64,000 nucleotides of DNA from Agrobacterium arsenijevicii. GTDB taxonomy: Bacteria; Pseudomonadota; Alphaproteobacteria; Rhizobiales; Rhizobiaceae. The stretch is taken from NCBI GenBank assembly GCA_000949895.1, contig JWIT01000014.1, positions 87,019-151,018 on the forward strand, written 5' to 3'. Below the pieces are notes generated by a model that saw only the letters and a list, made by a program, of their open reading frames with translations, was not told the DNA's origin and searched no databases. The position numbers were made by a program, and so were the translations under genes. Each line of letters starts with the position of its first letter. Position 1 is the stretch's first letter. Shown in pieces: positions 8,224-16,655 of this stretch.

Positions 8224-9267
8224 ATGGAGAAAAAACCGACCGTCCGGGTTGCCGCTGTCCAGATCGCGCCGGATTTGACGTCGCGCGAAAAAACGCTTGC
8301 CCGCGTGCTGGATGCCATCCGCGAGGCAGCGGCCAAGGGCGCCGAACTCATCGTTTTCCCGGAAACCTTCGTTCCCTGGTATCCGTATTTCTCCTTCGTC
8401 CTGCCACCCGTGCTGTCCGGCCGCGAACACATCCGGCTCTATGAGGAGGCGGTAACCGTTCCGAGTGCGGCCACGCAAAGCGTGGCGGCGGCGGCGCGCG
8501 AACACGGCATTGTCGTGGCGCTGGGCGTCAACGAGCGGGATCACGGCACGCTCTACAATACCCAGCTTCTGTTCGATGCCGATGGAACGCTGATCCTCAA
8601 GCGCCGCAAGATTACGCCGACCTTTCACGAGCGGATGATCTGGGGTCAGGGCGACGCGTCCGGTCTGAAGGTCGTCGACAGCACGGTGGGCCGGCTTGGC
8701 GCGCTGGCCTGCTGGGAACACTACAATCCACTGGCCCGCTACGCGTTGATGGCCCAGCACGAGGAAATCCACATCGCCCAGTTTCCAGGCTCGATGGTCG
8801 GGCCGATCTTTGCCGATCAGATGGAGGTGACGATCCGCCACCATGCGCTGGAAAGCGGCTGTTTCGTCGTCAATTCCACAGGCTGGCTGAGCGACGAGCA
8901 GATCGCCTCGATCACTCCCGATCAGGGACTGCAAAAGGCCCTGCGCGGCGGCTGCATGACGGCGATCATCTCACCGGAAGGCAAGCATGTCGTGCCGCCG
9001 CTGACCGAAGGCGAAGGCATCCTGATTGCCGATCTCGATATGAGCCTGATCGTCAAACGCAAGCGGATGATGGACTCGGTCGGCCATTATGCCCGGCCCG
9101 AACTGCTGCATCTGGTGATGGACGGCCGCGCCACCGCGCCGATGACGGATGCATCCCTTCTTTCAACCCCCGAAATCGCACCGACAAGGACAAAGACCGA
9201 TGGAGAACTCCCTCTCGACCGAAGCGCTGATCAACGAGTTGCAGTCCTTCGGAGCCCGGCTGGTTGA
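8224..9267 (+). CDS. nit1C: Nit1C-clade nitrilase
   Basis: This is a 347-residue nitrilase of the sll0784-like group found in Nit1C clusters. The catalytic Glu47 is in [15 protein letters not shown], the Lys in [12 protein letters not shown] and the Cys in [16 protein letters not shown]. The expected reaction is nitrile to carboxylate plus ammonia; in pseudomonads the cluster is needed to assimilate cyanide-derived nitriles. The start at 8224 is typical, [17 protein letters not shown]. The last 23 codons overlap the next gene's start in another frame, which suggests tight translational coupling. It is the third nitrilase in the window and is clearly distinct from the two at the left. Confidence 0.93.
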   Translation: MEKKPTVRVAAVQIAPDLTSREKTLARVLDAIREAAAKGAELIVFPETFVPWYPYFSFVLPPVLSGREHIRLYEEAVTVPSAATQSVAAAAREHGIVVALGVNERDHGTLYNTQLLFDADGTLILKRRKITPTFHERMIWGQGDASGLKVVDSTVGRLGALACWEHYNPLARYALMAQHEEIHIAQFPGSMVGPIFADQMEVTIRHHALESGCFVVNSTGWLSDEQIASITPDQGLQKALRGGCMTAIISPEGKHVVPPLTEGEGILIADLDMSLIVKRKRMMDSVGHYARPELLHLVMDGRATAPMTDASLLSTPEIAPTRTKTDGELPLDRSADQRVAVLRSPAG

Positions 9268-10312
9268 TCCGAAAGCCGGCCATGAAAGCCGGCGCGGCGG
9301 GGCCGGACCTTCCGACCACAAGGCGATCACCATCGACGGCATGACGGTGATGGTACCGGTGCACACGGCGCCAGCCTTTGAAAGCCCCTATCTGCTGGAA
9401 AAGCCGGATGACGCTGGCAAAAGCCGCATCAGCCGCGATGGAACGGTCATCGGCGAGGTGTCCTTCCCTTTGCGCCCGCGCTTCTACGAGCGCTCGACGG
9501 CGGACGGCATCCCCTATTCGCAGATCGCCGTCCTGCACGGCAAGGACGTGCTGGCAACGACAGTGCTGCAAACCTGTATCCGCTATCAGAGCCGCACCAA
9601 GACCTGTCAGTTCTGCGCCATCGGCCAGTCGCTCGCAGCTGGGCGCACCGTCGCGCACAAGACACCCCAACAACTTGCCGAAGTCGCCAAGGCAGCCGTC
9701 GAGCTTGATGGCGTCAAGCATATGGTGATGACCACGGGAACGCCGAAGGGCGACGACCGGGGGGCCGCCGTACTTGCCGAAAGTGCGCGCGCCATCAAGG
9801 CGGCCGTCGATCTGCCGATCCAGGCGCAGTGCGAACCGCCGGAAGACGATATCTGGTTTCAGCGCATGAAGGACGCCGGCGTCGATGCACTCGGCATGCA
9901 TCTCGAAGTCGTCACCCCCGAAATCCGCGCCCGCATCATGCCCGGCAAGGCGCAGGTGCCAATCGAGAAATACATGACGTCCTTCAAGGCGGCAGTCGAG
10001 GTTTTCGGCCGGGGTCAGGTTTCCACCTATATCCTCGCCGGCCTTGGCGATACCCGTGAGGCCATCCTCGATATCTGCGCAAAGCTTGTGGCGCTCGGCG
10101 TCTATCCCTTCGTCGTGCCCTTCGTGCCGATTTCGGGAACGCCGCTCGAAAGCCACCCGGCGCCGAAGCCGGAGTTCATGCACTCGATCCTTGCGCCGCT
10201 CTCAAGGATGCTGGTCGAGAGCAGACTGAAGGCCGTGGACATCAAGGCCGGCTGCGGCAAATGCGGCGCCTGCTCGGCCCTTTCCACCTACGAAAGGATG
10301 CTGACCAAATGA
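9200..10312 (+). CDS. Radical SAM protein, MSMEG_0568 family
   Basis: This 370-residue protein matches the radical SAM member of the Nit1C cluster. The cluster-binding cysteines appear as [18 protein letters not shown], that is C-x9-C-x2-C rather than the canonical C-x3-C-x2-C. A second cysteine group, GCGKCGACS, lies at the C-terminus and could hold an auxiliary iron-sulfur cluster. Its substrate is unknown. The ATG at 9200 ([16 protein letters not shown]) follows AAGGACAAAGACCG and overlaps the nitrilase gene by 68 bases. The stop overlaps the next gene as ATGA. Confidence 0.88.
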   Translation: MENSLSTEALINELQSFGARLVDPKAGHESRRGGAGPSDHKAITIDGMTVMVPVHTAPAFESPYLLEKPDDAGKSRISRDGTVIGEVSFPLRPRFYERSTADGIPYSQIAVLHGKDVLATTVLQTCIRYQSRTKTCQFCAIGQSLAAGRTVAHKTPQQLAEVAKAAVELDGVKHMVMTTGTPKGDDRGAAVLAESARAIKAAVDLPIQAQCEPPEDDIWFQRMKDAGVDALGMHLEVVTPEIRARIMPGKAQVPIEKYMTSFKAAVEVFGRGQVSTYILAGLGDTREAILDICAKLVALGVYPFVVPFVPISGTPLESHPAPKPEFMHSILAPLSRMLVESRLKAVDIKAGCGKCGACSALSTYERMLTK

Positions 10313-10851
10313 TCTTCGAACCTTTCGCGCCCTATCGCGCCAGCGAATTCCAGGTCAAATTCGCCACATCCAGCTGGGAGCGGCAGAAAGCCCATGCGCT
10401 GCGCCGTGCGGTCTTCTGCCAGGAGCAGCAAATCTTCAAGGACGACGACCGCGACGCAATCGACGATTACGCGACGCCGATCGTCGCTCTGTCGATGCTC
10501 GGAGTGGCCGCCGACCGGCTCGTTGGTACGGTGCGCATCCATGAAGCAGAACCGGGTATCTGGTGGGGCTCGCGCCTCGCCGTGCACGAAGATTTTCGCA
10601 AGATCGGAGCTCTCGGGGCGACGCTGATCAGGCTCGCTGTCTCCTCTGCCCATGCGATGGGCTGTCATACTTTTCTGGCCAATGTCCAGATCCAGAACGG
10701 CCTCCTGTTCCGGCGCCTGCATTGGGATGTGCTCGCCGAAGTCGAGATCCACGGCAAACCGCATCTGAGCATGAAGGCCGACCTCGACTTCTATCCGCCC
10801 TGCATCACACCCGAAGCCGGCTTCGTCGCCCTTGCGAAGAAGGCGGCATGA
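10309..10851 (+). CDS. GNAT-family N-acetyltransferase, MSMEG_0567 type
   Basis: This is a 180-residue GNAT-fold protein, expected to transfer an acyl group from acyl-CoA to an amine. The acetyl-CoA-binding segment is LAVHEDFRKIGALGATLIRLAV, a degenerate form of the usual Q/R-x-x-G-x-G motif. The middle part, LRRAVFCQEQQIF, is typical of the Nit1C-associated subgroup. It is coupled by ATGA overlap to the radical SAM gene before it and to the AIR-synthase-like gene after it. The substrate is unknown. Confidence 0.85.
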   Translation: MIFEPFAPYRASEFQVKFATSSWERQKAHALRRAVFCQEQQIFKDDDRDAIDDYATPIVALSMLGVAADRLVGTVRIHEAEPGIWWGSRLAVHEDFRKIGALGATLIRLAVSSAHAMGCHTFLANVQIQNGLLFRRLHWDVLAEVEIHGKPHLSMKADLDFYPPCITPEAGFVALAKKAA

Positions 10852-11828
10852 CCATGGGGGCGATCGACATCAAGGCACTGGCCGCCACACTCGCCGCAAG
10901 CAACGGCATTGCTGCCAAGCAGGATATCGGCTCGGTGGCAGCAAGCCTCGGCCTTCAGGGCCAATCCGTCGCCGTTGGCGACGATTGCGCCGCATTGCCG
11001 GACGGCGACGGCTATCTGCTTTTTGCCATCGAAGGCTTCATGAATGAATTCGTCGCCGCCGATCCGTGGTTTGCCGGATGGTGCGGCGTCATGGTCAATA
11101 TTTCCGATGTGGTTGCCATGGGCGGACGCCCGGTCGCCGTCGTTGATGCCGTCTGGGCGAACGGCGAGATGGGGGCCGCTCCTGTTCTCGAGGGCATGCG
11201 GGCGGCGGCCAGAACCTTCGGTGTGCCGATCGTTGGCGGCCATACCAATATCCGCACCGATCGTGGCCAGCTTTCGGTCGCGATCCTCGGACGAGCGAAA
11301 AAACTGCTGACGAGTTTCGATGCCCGGCCTGGCGATGTGCTGATCGCCGCTATCGACCATCGCGGCCGCTACCGTGAGCCGTTCAACAATTGGGAAGCCG
11401 CAACCGACGCGCCATCCGCGCGCCTTCGCGGCGATCTGCAGATACTGCCCGAGATCGCGGAAGCCGGATTGGTGCTGGCGGCCAAGGACATCAGCCAGGG
11501 TGGGATCGTCGGCACTGCCATCATGCTGGCCGAATGCTCCAATGTCAGTATCGAGATCGATGTTTCCGCAATTCCCCTGCCCGCCGGCGTCAGCCTGGAG
11601 CGATGGCTCGCGACGTTTCCGAGCTTCGGCTACCTGCTCTCCGTTTCGCCCGAACACGAGACTGAAGTCCTTCGCCGGTTCGCCGCCCGCAACATCCCCG
11701 CCGCCACAATCGGCACGGTCGGCACAGGCAGCCGGATCACCATTACTGATGGCACCGATCATGCGCTCGTCCGCGACTACGACCAACTTCCCCTGTTGCG
11801 GCTTGGCCAGAGGGAGGACGCCGCATGA
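10848..11828 (+). CDS. AIR synthase-related protein, sll0787 family
   Basis: This is a 326-residue ATP-grasp-like PurM-fold protein of the AIR-synthase/SelD/ThiL superfamily. Motifs include VGDDCAALPDGDGYLLFAIEG and VNISDVVAMGGRPVAVVD in the N-terminal domain, and DISQGGIVGTAIMLAECS in the C-terminal domain. PurM-fold enzymes phosphorylate or activate amide-like groups with ATP; the substrate here is unknown. The start ATG at 10848 overlaps the previous stop (ATGA). A second in-frame ATG lies at 10854. Confidence 0.87.
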   Translation: MTMGAIDIKALAATLAASNGIAAKQDIGSVAASLGLQGQSVAVGDDCAALPDGDGYLLFAIEGFMNEFVAADPWFAGWCGVMVNISDVVAMGGRPVAVVDAVWANGEMGAAPVLEGMRAAARTFGVPIVGGHTNIRTDRGQLSVAILGRAKKLLTSFDARPGDVLIAAIDHRGRYREPFNNWEAATDAPSARLRGDLQILPEIAEAGLVLAAKDISQGGIVGTAIMLAECSNVSIEIDVSAIPLPAGVSLERWLATFPSFGYLLSVSPEHETEVLRRFAARNIPAATIGTVGTGSRITITDGTDHALVRDYDQLPLLRLGQREDAA

Positions 11829-12982
11829 GGCGCCCCTTGCGCATCGCCATGCTGACCCATTCCACCAATCCGCGTGGCGGCGTGGTGCATGCCATGCAGC
11901 TTTCCGAAGCCTTGACCGCACTCGGCCACGAGGTGGTCCTGCATGCGCCGGATGCAAAAGGGGCGGGCTTCTTCCGCAATCCCGCCTGCAAGACGCAGTG
12001 CATTCCCGTCCAGCCCGCAGCCGTGGACATGACGGAGATGGTCGAGCAGCGGATCGATGACTATGTCGCTTACTTCGAGGCGGCCGGAACCGCCGGCTTC
12101 GACCTCTTCCACGCGCATGACGGCATTTCCGGCAATGCCCTTGCGACACTGAAGCAGCAGGCGCTGATCCCCGGTTTCGCCCGTACCGTCCACCACATCG
12201 ACCAGTTTGCCGACGCCCGGCTGATGGCCCTGCAGGATCGCTCGATCGATGAGGCGGATATCTTCTTCACCGTCAGCCGGATGTGGCAGAAAGTGCTGCA
12301 GGACGACCGCGGCCGGACGGCGGTTGTCGTCGGTAACGGCGTCGATACCGGGCGTTTCTCGCCCGCCTGGAACGGCGAGCAGGCCGCACTGCGCGACCGG
12401 TTGAAGCTGACGAACGGCCCGATGTTTCTCAGCATCGGTGGTATCGAGGCGCGCAAGAACACGCTGGGTATTCTCGAAGCCTTCCGGCAGATACGCGCGA
12501 TCCGGCCGGATGCACAGCTGATCGTCGTCGGCGGTGCCTCGCTGCTGGATCACCGCGACTATCATGAGGAATTCCGCTCCGCCCTTGCGGCACTGCACGA
12601 TCAGGCCCAGTCCGTCCACATCATCGGCCCCGTGCCGGATGTGGACATGCCCAACCTCTACAGACTAGCCGATGCGCTGGTCTTTCCGTCCTTGAAGGAA
12701 GGTTTTGGCCTGGTGGTGCTGGAGGCGATGGCAAGCGGCAGTCCCGCCATCGTCCCGTCGATTGCACCGTTCACCGAGTATCTGAGCAGCGAAGACGTCA
12801 TCTGGTGTGATCCATATAATTCGGCTTCGATTGCCGAAGCCATGGCGCTCTCGCTTTTTCCGCCGATCCGCGACCGCGTCATTGCCCAGGGGCTGGAGGT
12901 CGCCGGCCGCTTCAGTTGGTACCGTGTCGCCGAAGCTCATCTTTCCACCTATGCAACATTGAAGGAGGCAGCCCATGCCTGA
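11825..12982 (+). CDS. Glycosyltransferase, MSMEG_0565 family
   Basis: This is a 385-residue GT4-type (GT-B fold) glycosyltransferase. The N-terminal Rossmann half includes HSTNPRGGVVHAMQLSEAL and DLFHAHDGISGNAL. The C-terminal nucleotide-sugar half includes GNGVDTGRFSP, SIGGIEARKNTLGILEAF and the E-x7-E motif in KEGFGLVVLEAMASGSP. A glycosyltransferase is a standard Nit1C component, suggesting that the pathway makes a glycosylated product rather than only detoxifying a nitrile. It is coupled to both neighbours by short overlaps. Confidence 0.9.
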   Translation: MRRPLRIAMLTHSTNPRGGVVHAMQLSEALTALGHEVVLHAPDAKGAGFFRNPACKTQCIPVQPAAVDMTEMVEQRIDDYVAYFEAAGTAGFDLFHAHDGISGNALATLKQQALIPGFARTVHHIDQFADARLMALQDRSIDEADIFFTVSRMWQKVLQDDRGRTAVVVGNGVDTGRFSPAWNGEQAALRDRLKLTNGPMFLSIGGIEARKNTLGILEAFRQIRAIRPDAQLIVVGGASLLDHRDYHEEFRSALAALHDQAQSVHIIGPVPDVDMPNLYRLADALVFPSLKEGFGLVVLEAMASGSPAIVPSIAPFTEYLSSEDVIWCDPYNSASIAEAMALSLFPPIRDRVIAQGLEVAGRFSWYRVAEAHLSTYATLKEAAHA

Positions 12983-13262
12983 AATGCGCTTTGTCATCAC
13001 CTGGCCCGATGGTCAGGAAGAGAGCTGTTACTCCCCCTCTCTGATTATACGTGAGTTTTTCACCGAGGGCGAAAGTTATCCGGTTGCAGATTTCGTCGAT
13101 CGCAGCCGCAAGGCGCTGACCATCGCCAGCGATCGCGTCGAGGCGAAGTATGGATTTGCGTGTTCATCGGCAAACGACCAGCTCGCCCGCATCGAAAGTG
13201 CCGCTGTCCCCTTCCTGAACGACGCAGATGCCCGCGTCCGCTGCGAAACCTTCATCCTCTGA
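12975..13262 (+). CDS. MSMEG_0570 family nitrogen starvation response protein
   Basis: This is a 95-residue acidic protein starting MPEMRFVITWPDGQEESCYSPS, the pattern of the MSMEG_0570 family found only in Nit1C-type clusters. The segment YPVADFVDRSRKALTIASDRVEAKYGFACSSA is predicted to be helical. Its function is unknown; it may be a small partner of the neighbouring enzymes. It starts within the end of the glycosyltransferase gene, after GAAGGAGGCAGCCC. Confidence 0.83.
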   Translation: MPEMRFVITWPDGQEESCYSPSLIIREFFTEGESYPVADFVDRSRKALTIASDRVEAKYGFACSSANDQLARIESAAVPFLNDADARVRCETFIL

Positions 13263-13275
13263 TAAGGACCCGTCA

Positions 13276-14547
13276 ATGCACCATAACCTCAAGCCCCATT
13301 ACAGCGCGGTCGTCATCGGCGGCGGCCAAGCCGGCCTCTCGGCCAGCCACTATCTTGGCAAGCACGGCATCGACCATGTCGTCTTCGAGAAGAAGACCGT
13401 GGCCCACAAATGGAAGAACGAGCGCTGGGATGCCTTCTGCCTGGTGACACCCAACTGGCAATGCCAGCTGCCCGACCATCCCTATGACGGCCCGGATCCG
13501 AACGGCTTCATGGTCAAGGACGAGATCCTCGCCTATGTCGATCGCTTCGTCGCCAAGGTGGATGCGCCGGTACTGGAAGATACCAGCGTCACCTCGTTGG
13601 AGAAGACCGGCGATCTCTTTCGCATCGAGACATCAGCCGGAACGGTAACCGCCGATAGCGTCGTCATCGCCACCAGCCTCTACAGCGAACCGGCTATCCC
13701 GCGAGCCGCCGAACGATTGCCGGACGACATCGTCCAGCTCCACACCGCCGATTACCGCAATCCGGGCCAACTGCCCGAAGGCACGGTCGTGGTCGTCGGC
13801 TCCGGTCAATCCGGCTGCCAGATTGCCGAGGATCTACATCTTGCCGGCCGGAAAGTTCATATGGTCACAGGCAATGCACCGCGTTGCGCCCGCTTCTATC
13901 GCGGCCGCGATGTGGTCGATTGGTTGGCCGATGTCGGCCAGTACGACATCACCATCGCGCATGATGGAATGACCAAGAAGAAGCATGACACCAATCATTA
14001 TCTCACCGGCCGCGACGGCGGGCGGGATATCGATCTGCGCAAGTTCGCACTGGAGGGCATGGCGCTCTATGGCCGCATGTCCGGCGTGGCCGCAGGCCGG
14101 ATGCTGTTCGAGCCAAACTTGAGGGCCAATCTCGACGGCGCCGACCGGGTCTATAATAGCATTAACGCACTGATCGACCGTTATATCGCTGAAAAAGGCA
14201 TCGATGCACCCGCAGGCACCCCCTATGTGCCGCTTTGGGAACCAGAGGCAGAACCGGCGGATCTCGATCTCAAGGCCGAAGGCGTTGGCTCCGTCATCTG
14301 GGCAACAGGCTTTAGCCCCGATTGGTCCTTCGTCGGCCTGCCGATCTTTGACGGCACCGGCTACCCGGTGCAACGGCGAGGCGTTACGGGGATTGACGGC
14401 GTCTATGTGCTCGGCCTTCCCTGGCTCTGGACGTGGGGATCAGGGCGCTTTCTCGCCGTCGGCAAGGATGCGGAGCATGTCGTCAGCCATCTTGCGGAAT
14501 GGCTAGATACCGATCACCCACAATTGAAGCAGGCGGCAAATAGCTAG
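13276..14547 (+). CDS. Flavin-dependent oxidoreductase, MSMEG_0569 family
   Basis: This is a 423-residue FAD-dependent monooxygenase-like enzyme. The FAD-binding motif [13 protein letters not shown] is near residue 12 and the NAD(P)H-binding motif [15 protein letters not shown] is in the middle. WATGFSPDW and the C-terminal [13 protein letters not shown] are typical of the Nit1C flavoprotein. It probably oxidises the pathway intermediate. The ATG at 13276 follows AAGGACCCGTCA. It is the last canonical Nit1C gene. Confidence 0.9.
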   Translation: MHHNLKPHYSAVVIGGGQAGLSASHYLGKHGIDHVVFEKKTVAHKWKNERWDAFCLVTPNWQCQLPDHPYDGPDPNGFMVKDEILAYVDRFVAKVDAPVLEDTSVTSLEKTGDLFRIETSAGTVTADSVVIATSLYSEPAIPRAAERLPDDIVQLHTADYRNPGQLPEGTVVVVGSGQSGCQIAEDLHLAGRKVHMVTGNAPRCARFYRGRDVVDWLADVGQYDITIAHDGMTKKKHDTNHYLTGRDGGRDIDLRKFALEGMALYGRMSGVAAGRMLFEPNLRANLDGADRVYNSINALIDRYIAEKGIDAPAGTPYVPLWEPEAEPADLDLKAEGVGSVIWATGFSPDWSFVGLPIFDGTGYPVQRRGVTGIDGVYVLGLPWLWTWGSGRFLAVGKDAEHVVSHLAEWLDTDHPQLKQAANS

Positions 14548-14550
14548 GCC

Positions 14551-15417
14551 ATGAACGCAACCGTCCTCGATTTCCATCCGGCAGAACCTTCAACGCACGA
14601 TCTTATGGAACGCGCGTTGGAGCCGCATATCCTTCTCGGCATGCCGCATCTCACCCCCTTCGGCCTCTCTGAGACCTGGCTGATGAAGGAGCTCGGCCAT
14701 CGTCACTGGCTGATGCTCGCCCGGCAACTCGGCATGGACAATGCCGACTTCCGCACCCCCGACGGCGAGGAAGCCTATGCGGCGATCTGCGCGACATCCT
14801 TAAGCGGCGCGAGGTTCGAAACTGTCCGTGCCAATGACATATTGACTATCCACTCGGCACTTTCACCTGTCTCGCGCACGCAGATTTCTACCCGCCATCG
14901 GCTTTCGGTTCGAGGCATGACGATTGGCGACGTGGAGCTGATTTCGACCTTTGTTCACCGTGAGAGAGAGGGCGATAACCATTCAATCGCCCGTGTCGCC
15001 ATCTCGCACCTGAAGGCGGCAACGCCGTGCGAAGTCAATGCACTCGCGGCGCTTGCGTCCGCCGTTCGCTCGGGTAAGTCCGCAGTCTACCTCGGGCTTC
15101 CAGCAAATGGGCTAGCGCGCCGCCGAAGCTACCGCTTCGAGCCGCATCAAACGCAGGAATTCAACGGCGCAGGGCTCTTCTACTTCGCCCAATTCCAGGC
15201 GGTCGTGGATCGCGCCCGCGAAAAATGGTTCAGTAGCCCGCAAAAGCTGGTCACGACAAGGGAAAGGTGCGTTTTCTTTAGGGGCAATGTCAGAGCCGGA
15301 GAAACGCTCTTCATTGACCTTGTCGGAATATCCGATGATCATCTTCGCCTGCATTGCGTCATCCGGCGAAGCGACGCAAATGTGATTGGAACCATTTTCA
15401 CGCAGTACGGCAGTTGA
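14551..15417 (+). CDS. Pnap_2097/LnmK-type hotdog protein appended to Nit1C cluster
   Basis: This 288-residue protein begins three bases after the flavoprotein stop, so it is probably in the same operon. The segment LGMPHLTPFGLSETWLMKELGHRHWLMLARQLG resembles the N-terminal signature of the Pnap_2097/LnmK-like biosynthesis-cluster family, which has a double-hotdog fold. Members are linked to acyl-carrier-protein chemistry, but no carrier or synthase is seen here. The C-terminal half (LRLHCVIRRSDANVIGTIFTQ) may be a second hotdog half. Its codon use is slightly less biased than that of the Nit1C genes, so it may be a later addition. The family call is by pattern recognition. Confidence 0.62.
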   Translation: MNATVLDFHPAEPSTHDLMERALEPHILLGMPHLTPFGLSETWLMKELGHRHWLMLARQLGMDNADFRTPDGEEAYAAICATSLSGARFETVRANDILTIHSALSPVSRTQISTRHRLSVRGMTIGDVELISTFVHREREGDNHSIARVAISHLKAATPCEVNALAALASAVRSGKSAVYLGLPANGLARRRSYRFEPHQTQEFNGAGLFYFAQFQAVVDRAREKWFSSPQKLVTTRERCVFFRGNVRAGETLFIDLVGISDDHLRLHCVIRRSDANVIGTIFTQYGS

Positions 15418-16171
15418 TCCGATCAGACCCGCTTCGTTGGCAATTACGAAGTTCGAAGCGGATCGTTAAACTGGGTAACCCGATCACCCCAAAACACATC
15501 CTCGACATAGAGCCAAAGCATCACGGTTGATCCGCCGATTACATTCGCCCGCGCGCAGCGCCATGCTTTTTATAGGCTTCAGTTTTGGGGCTCGCTGTGG
15601 CAATCGCAAAGGATGTCTCGCCAGATCGGAGATTGAATCCGGTTACTGGTTCCATCAGGCTGTACTCGTAGACGACAACAGCACTGATCACCGCGAAGTT
15701 GATATCCCACATGTCTAAATGCCCGCTAAAACCGGGATTGGACACGATCGTTTTCGACGGACCGGATCCAGCAAGAGTAGCGTGAAGGTGACACCGACAG
15801 TTGTCCAACGTCGAGCAACGGGAGGCGATCGGTGGCCTCCCCGATCACAAGTGATCTCGAAACCCGTACTTACCCACAACAGCGGGGCAAACGGCCGTGC
15901 ATGGCCAGTAAGGTCACGTTGCCGCTAAACGGCCACAGTCGCGAAACTTTCGTAACAAAACAACATACACAGCAATATCGGCACGATTAGTTTCGTCTGA
16001 CGGCTTCGCTGCGCCTCACCCAACAGTTCGCCAGTTTGGCTGGCGGGACAAGAGGGTAAGGCAAGTAGCGACATCGGCCCCGATAAAACATGTTCTCGGG
16101 TTTATGTCTTCGAACGGTCGTCACTTGTGACCACCCAAGTATGCAGAAAACCGGCTCGATAGGAGAGAAGA
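15418..16171. other. Intergenic region after the Nit1C operon
   Basis: This is about 750 bases. Just after the operon, CCGCTTCG at 15429-15436 and CGAAGCGG at 15454-15461 form a hairpin that may be a weak terminator, though without a T-run. An 89-codon minus-strand frame at 15539-15808 has plausible composition but no recognisable family or strong ribosome site. The rest holds nothing I can assign. Confidence 0.5.
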
Positions 16172-16537
16172 ATGAAGAGAAACCTGGTTGTGCTGGCTTC
16201 CGCCGCATTGTTGATGGCCGGTATTTCCCCCGCATTGGCCCAAGACGGTTATCGCAGAGATAACCCACCTGCGCGTTATCTGGACGACGAGGGGAACGGC
16301 CACCGGGTTCAGGAACGGGATCGGCACGCTCGTGACCGGCAGGAACGCCGCGAGCAATTTGGCCAACGCGATGTCATCAGCTTGCTTGAGAGTCGCGGCT
16401 ATCGCGTCCGCGAGGTGAGATTGGAACGCGGGCAGTATCTTGTGAGAGCCTCCCGCCGCGGTGAACGGCTGCTCGTCATTGTGTCTCGCCGGGGCGAAAT
16501 CCTTGAGACACGCCGCATGACGACGGATCGCTTCTGA
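16172..16537 (+). CDS. Small secreted Arg-rich protein with PepSY-like C-terminus
   Basis: This is a 121-residue protein with a clear Sec signal peptide (MKRNLVVLASAALLMAGISPALA, cleavage after ALA). A charged Arg/Asp/Glu-rich linker follows, then a C-terminal domain VISLLESRGYRVREVRLERGQYLVRASRRGERLLVIV. That last part resembles a PepSY-type periplasmic domain. The ATG follows AGGAGAGAAGA. Its function is unknown, and it may be unrelated to the export genes downstream. Confidence 0.78.
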   Translation: MKRNLVVLASAALLMAGISPALAQDGYRRDNPPARYLDDEGNGHRVQERDRHARDRQERREQFGQRDVISLLESRGYRVREVRLERGQYLVRASRRGERLLVIVSRRGEILETRRMTTDRF

Positions 16538-16560
16538 CATCGACCAATAAGGTGAGTACC

Positions 16561-16585
16561 GGCACGCCGCTAGGCGGTCGGTGCC
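16561..16585. terminator. Hairpin between secreted protein gene and ABC transporter gene
   Basis: GGCACGCCGC and GCGGTCGGTGCC pair around a short loop about 25 bases after the stop at 16537. There is no long T-run, so termination is likely but not certain. Confidence 0.4.
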
Positions 16586-16655
16586 TCTCATAGCAAACAG
16601 GTTCTGAACTCCAAGGCGCGCATGCCTTCATTCAAGCGCGCGATAGGATCGTCCG

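Noticed and set aside
15539..15808. An 89-codon minus-strand frame after the Nit1C cluster
   Set aside because: Its composition is plausible but there is no recognisable family, weak start and no neighbours to support it.
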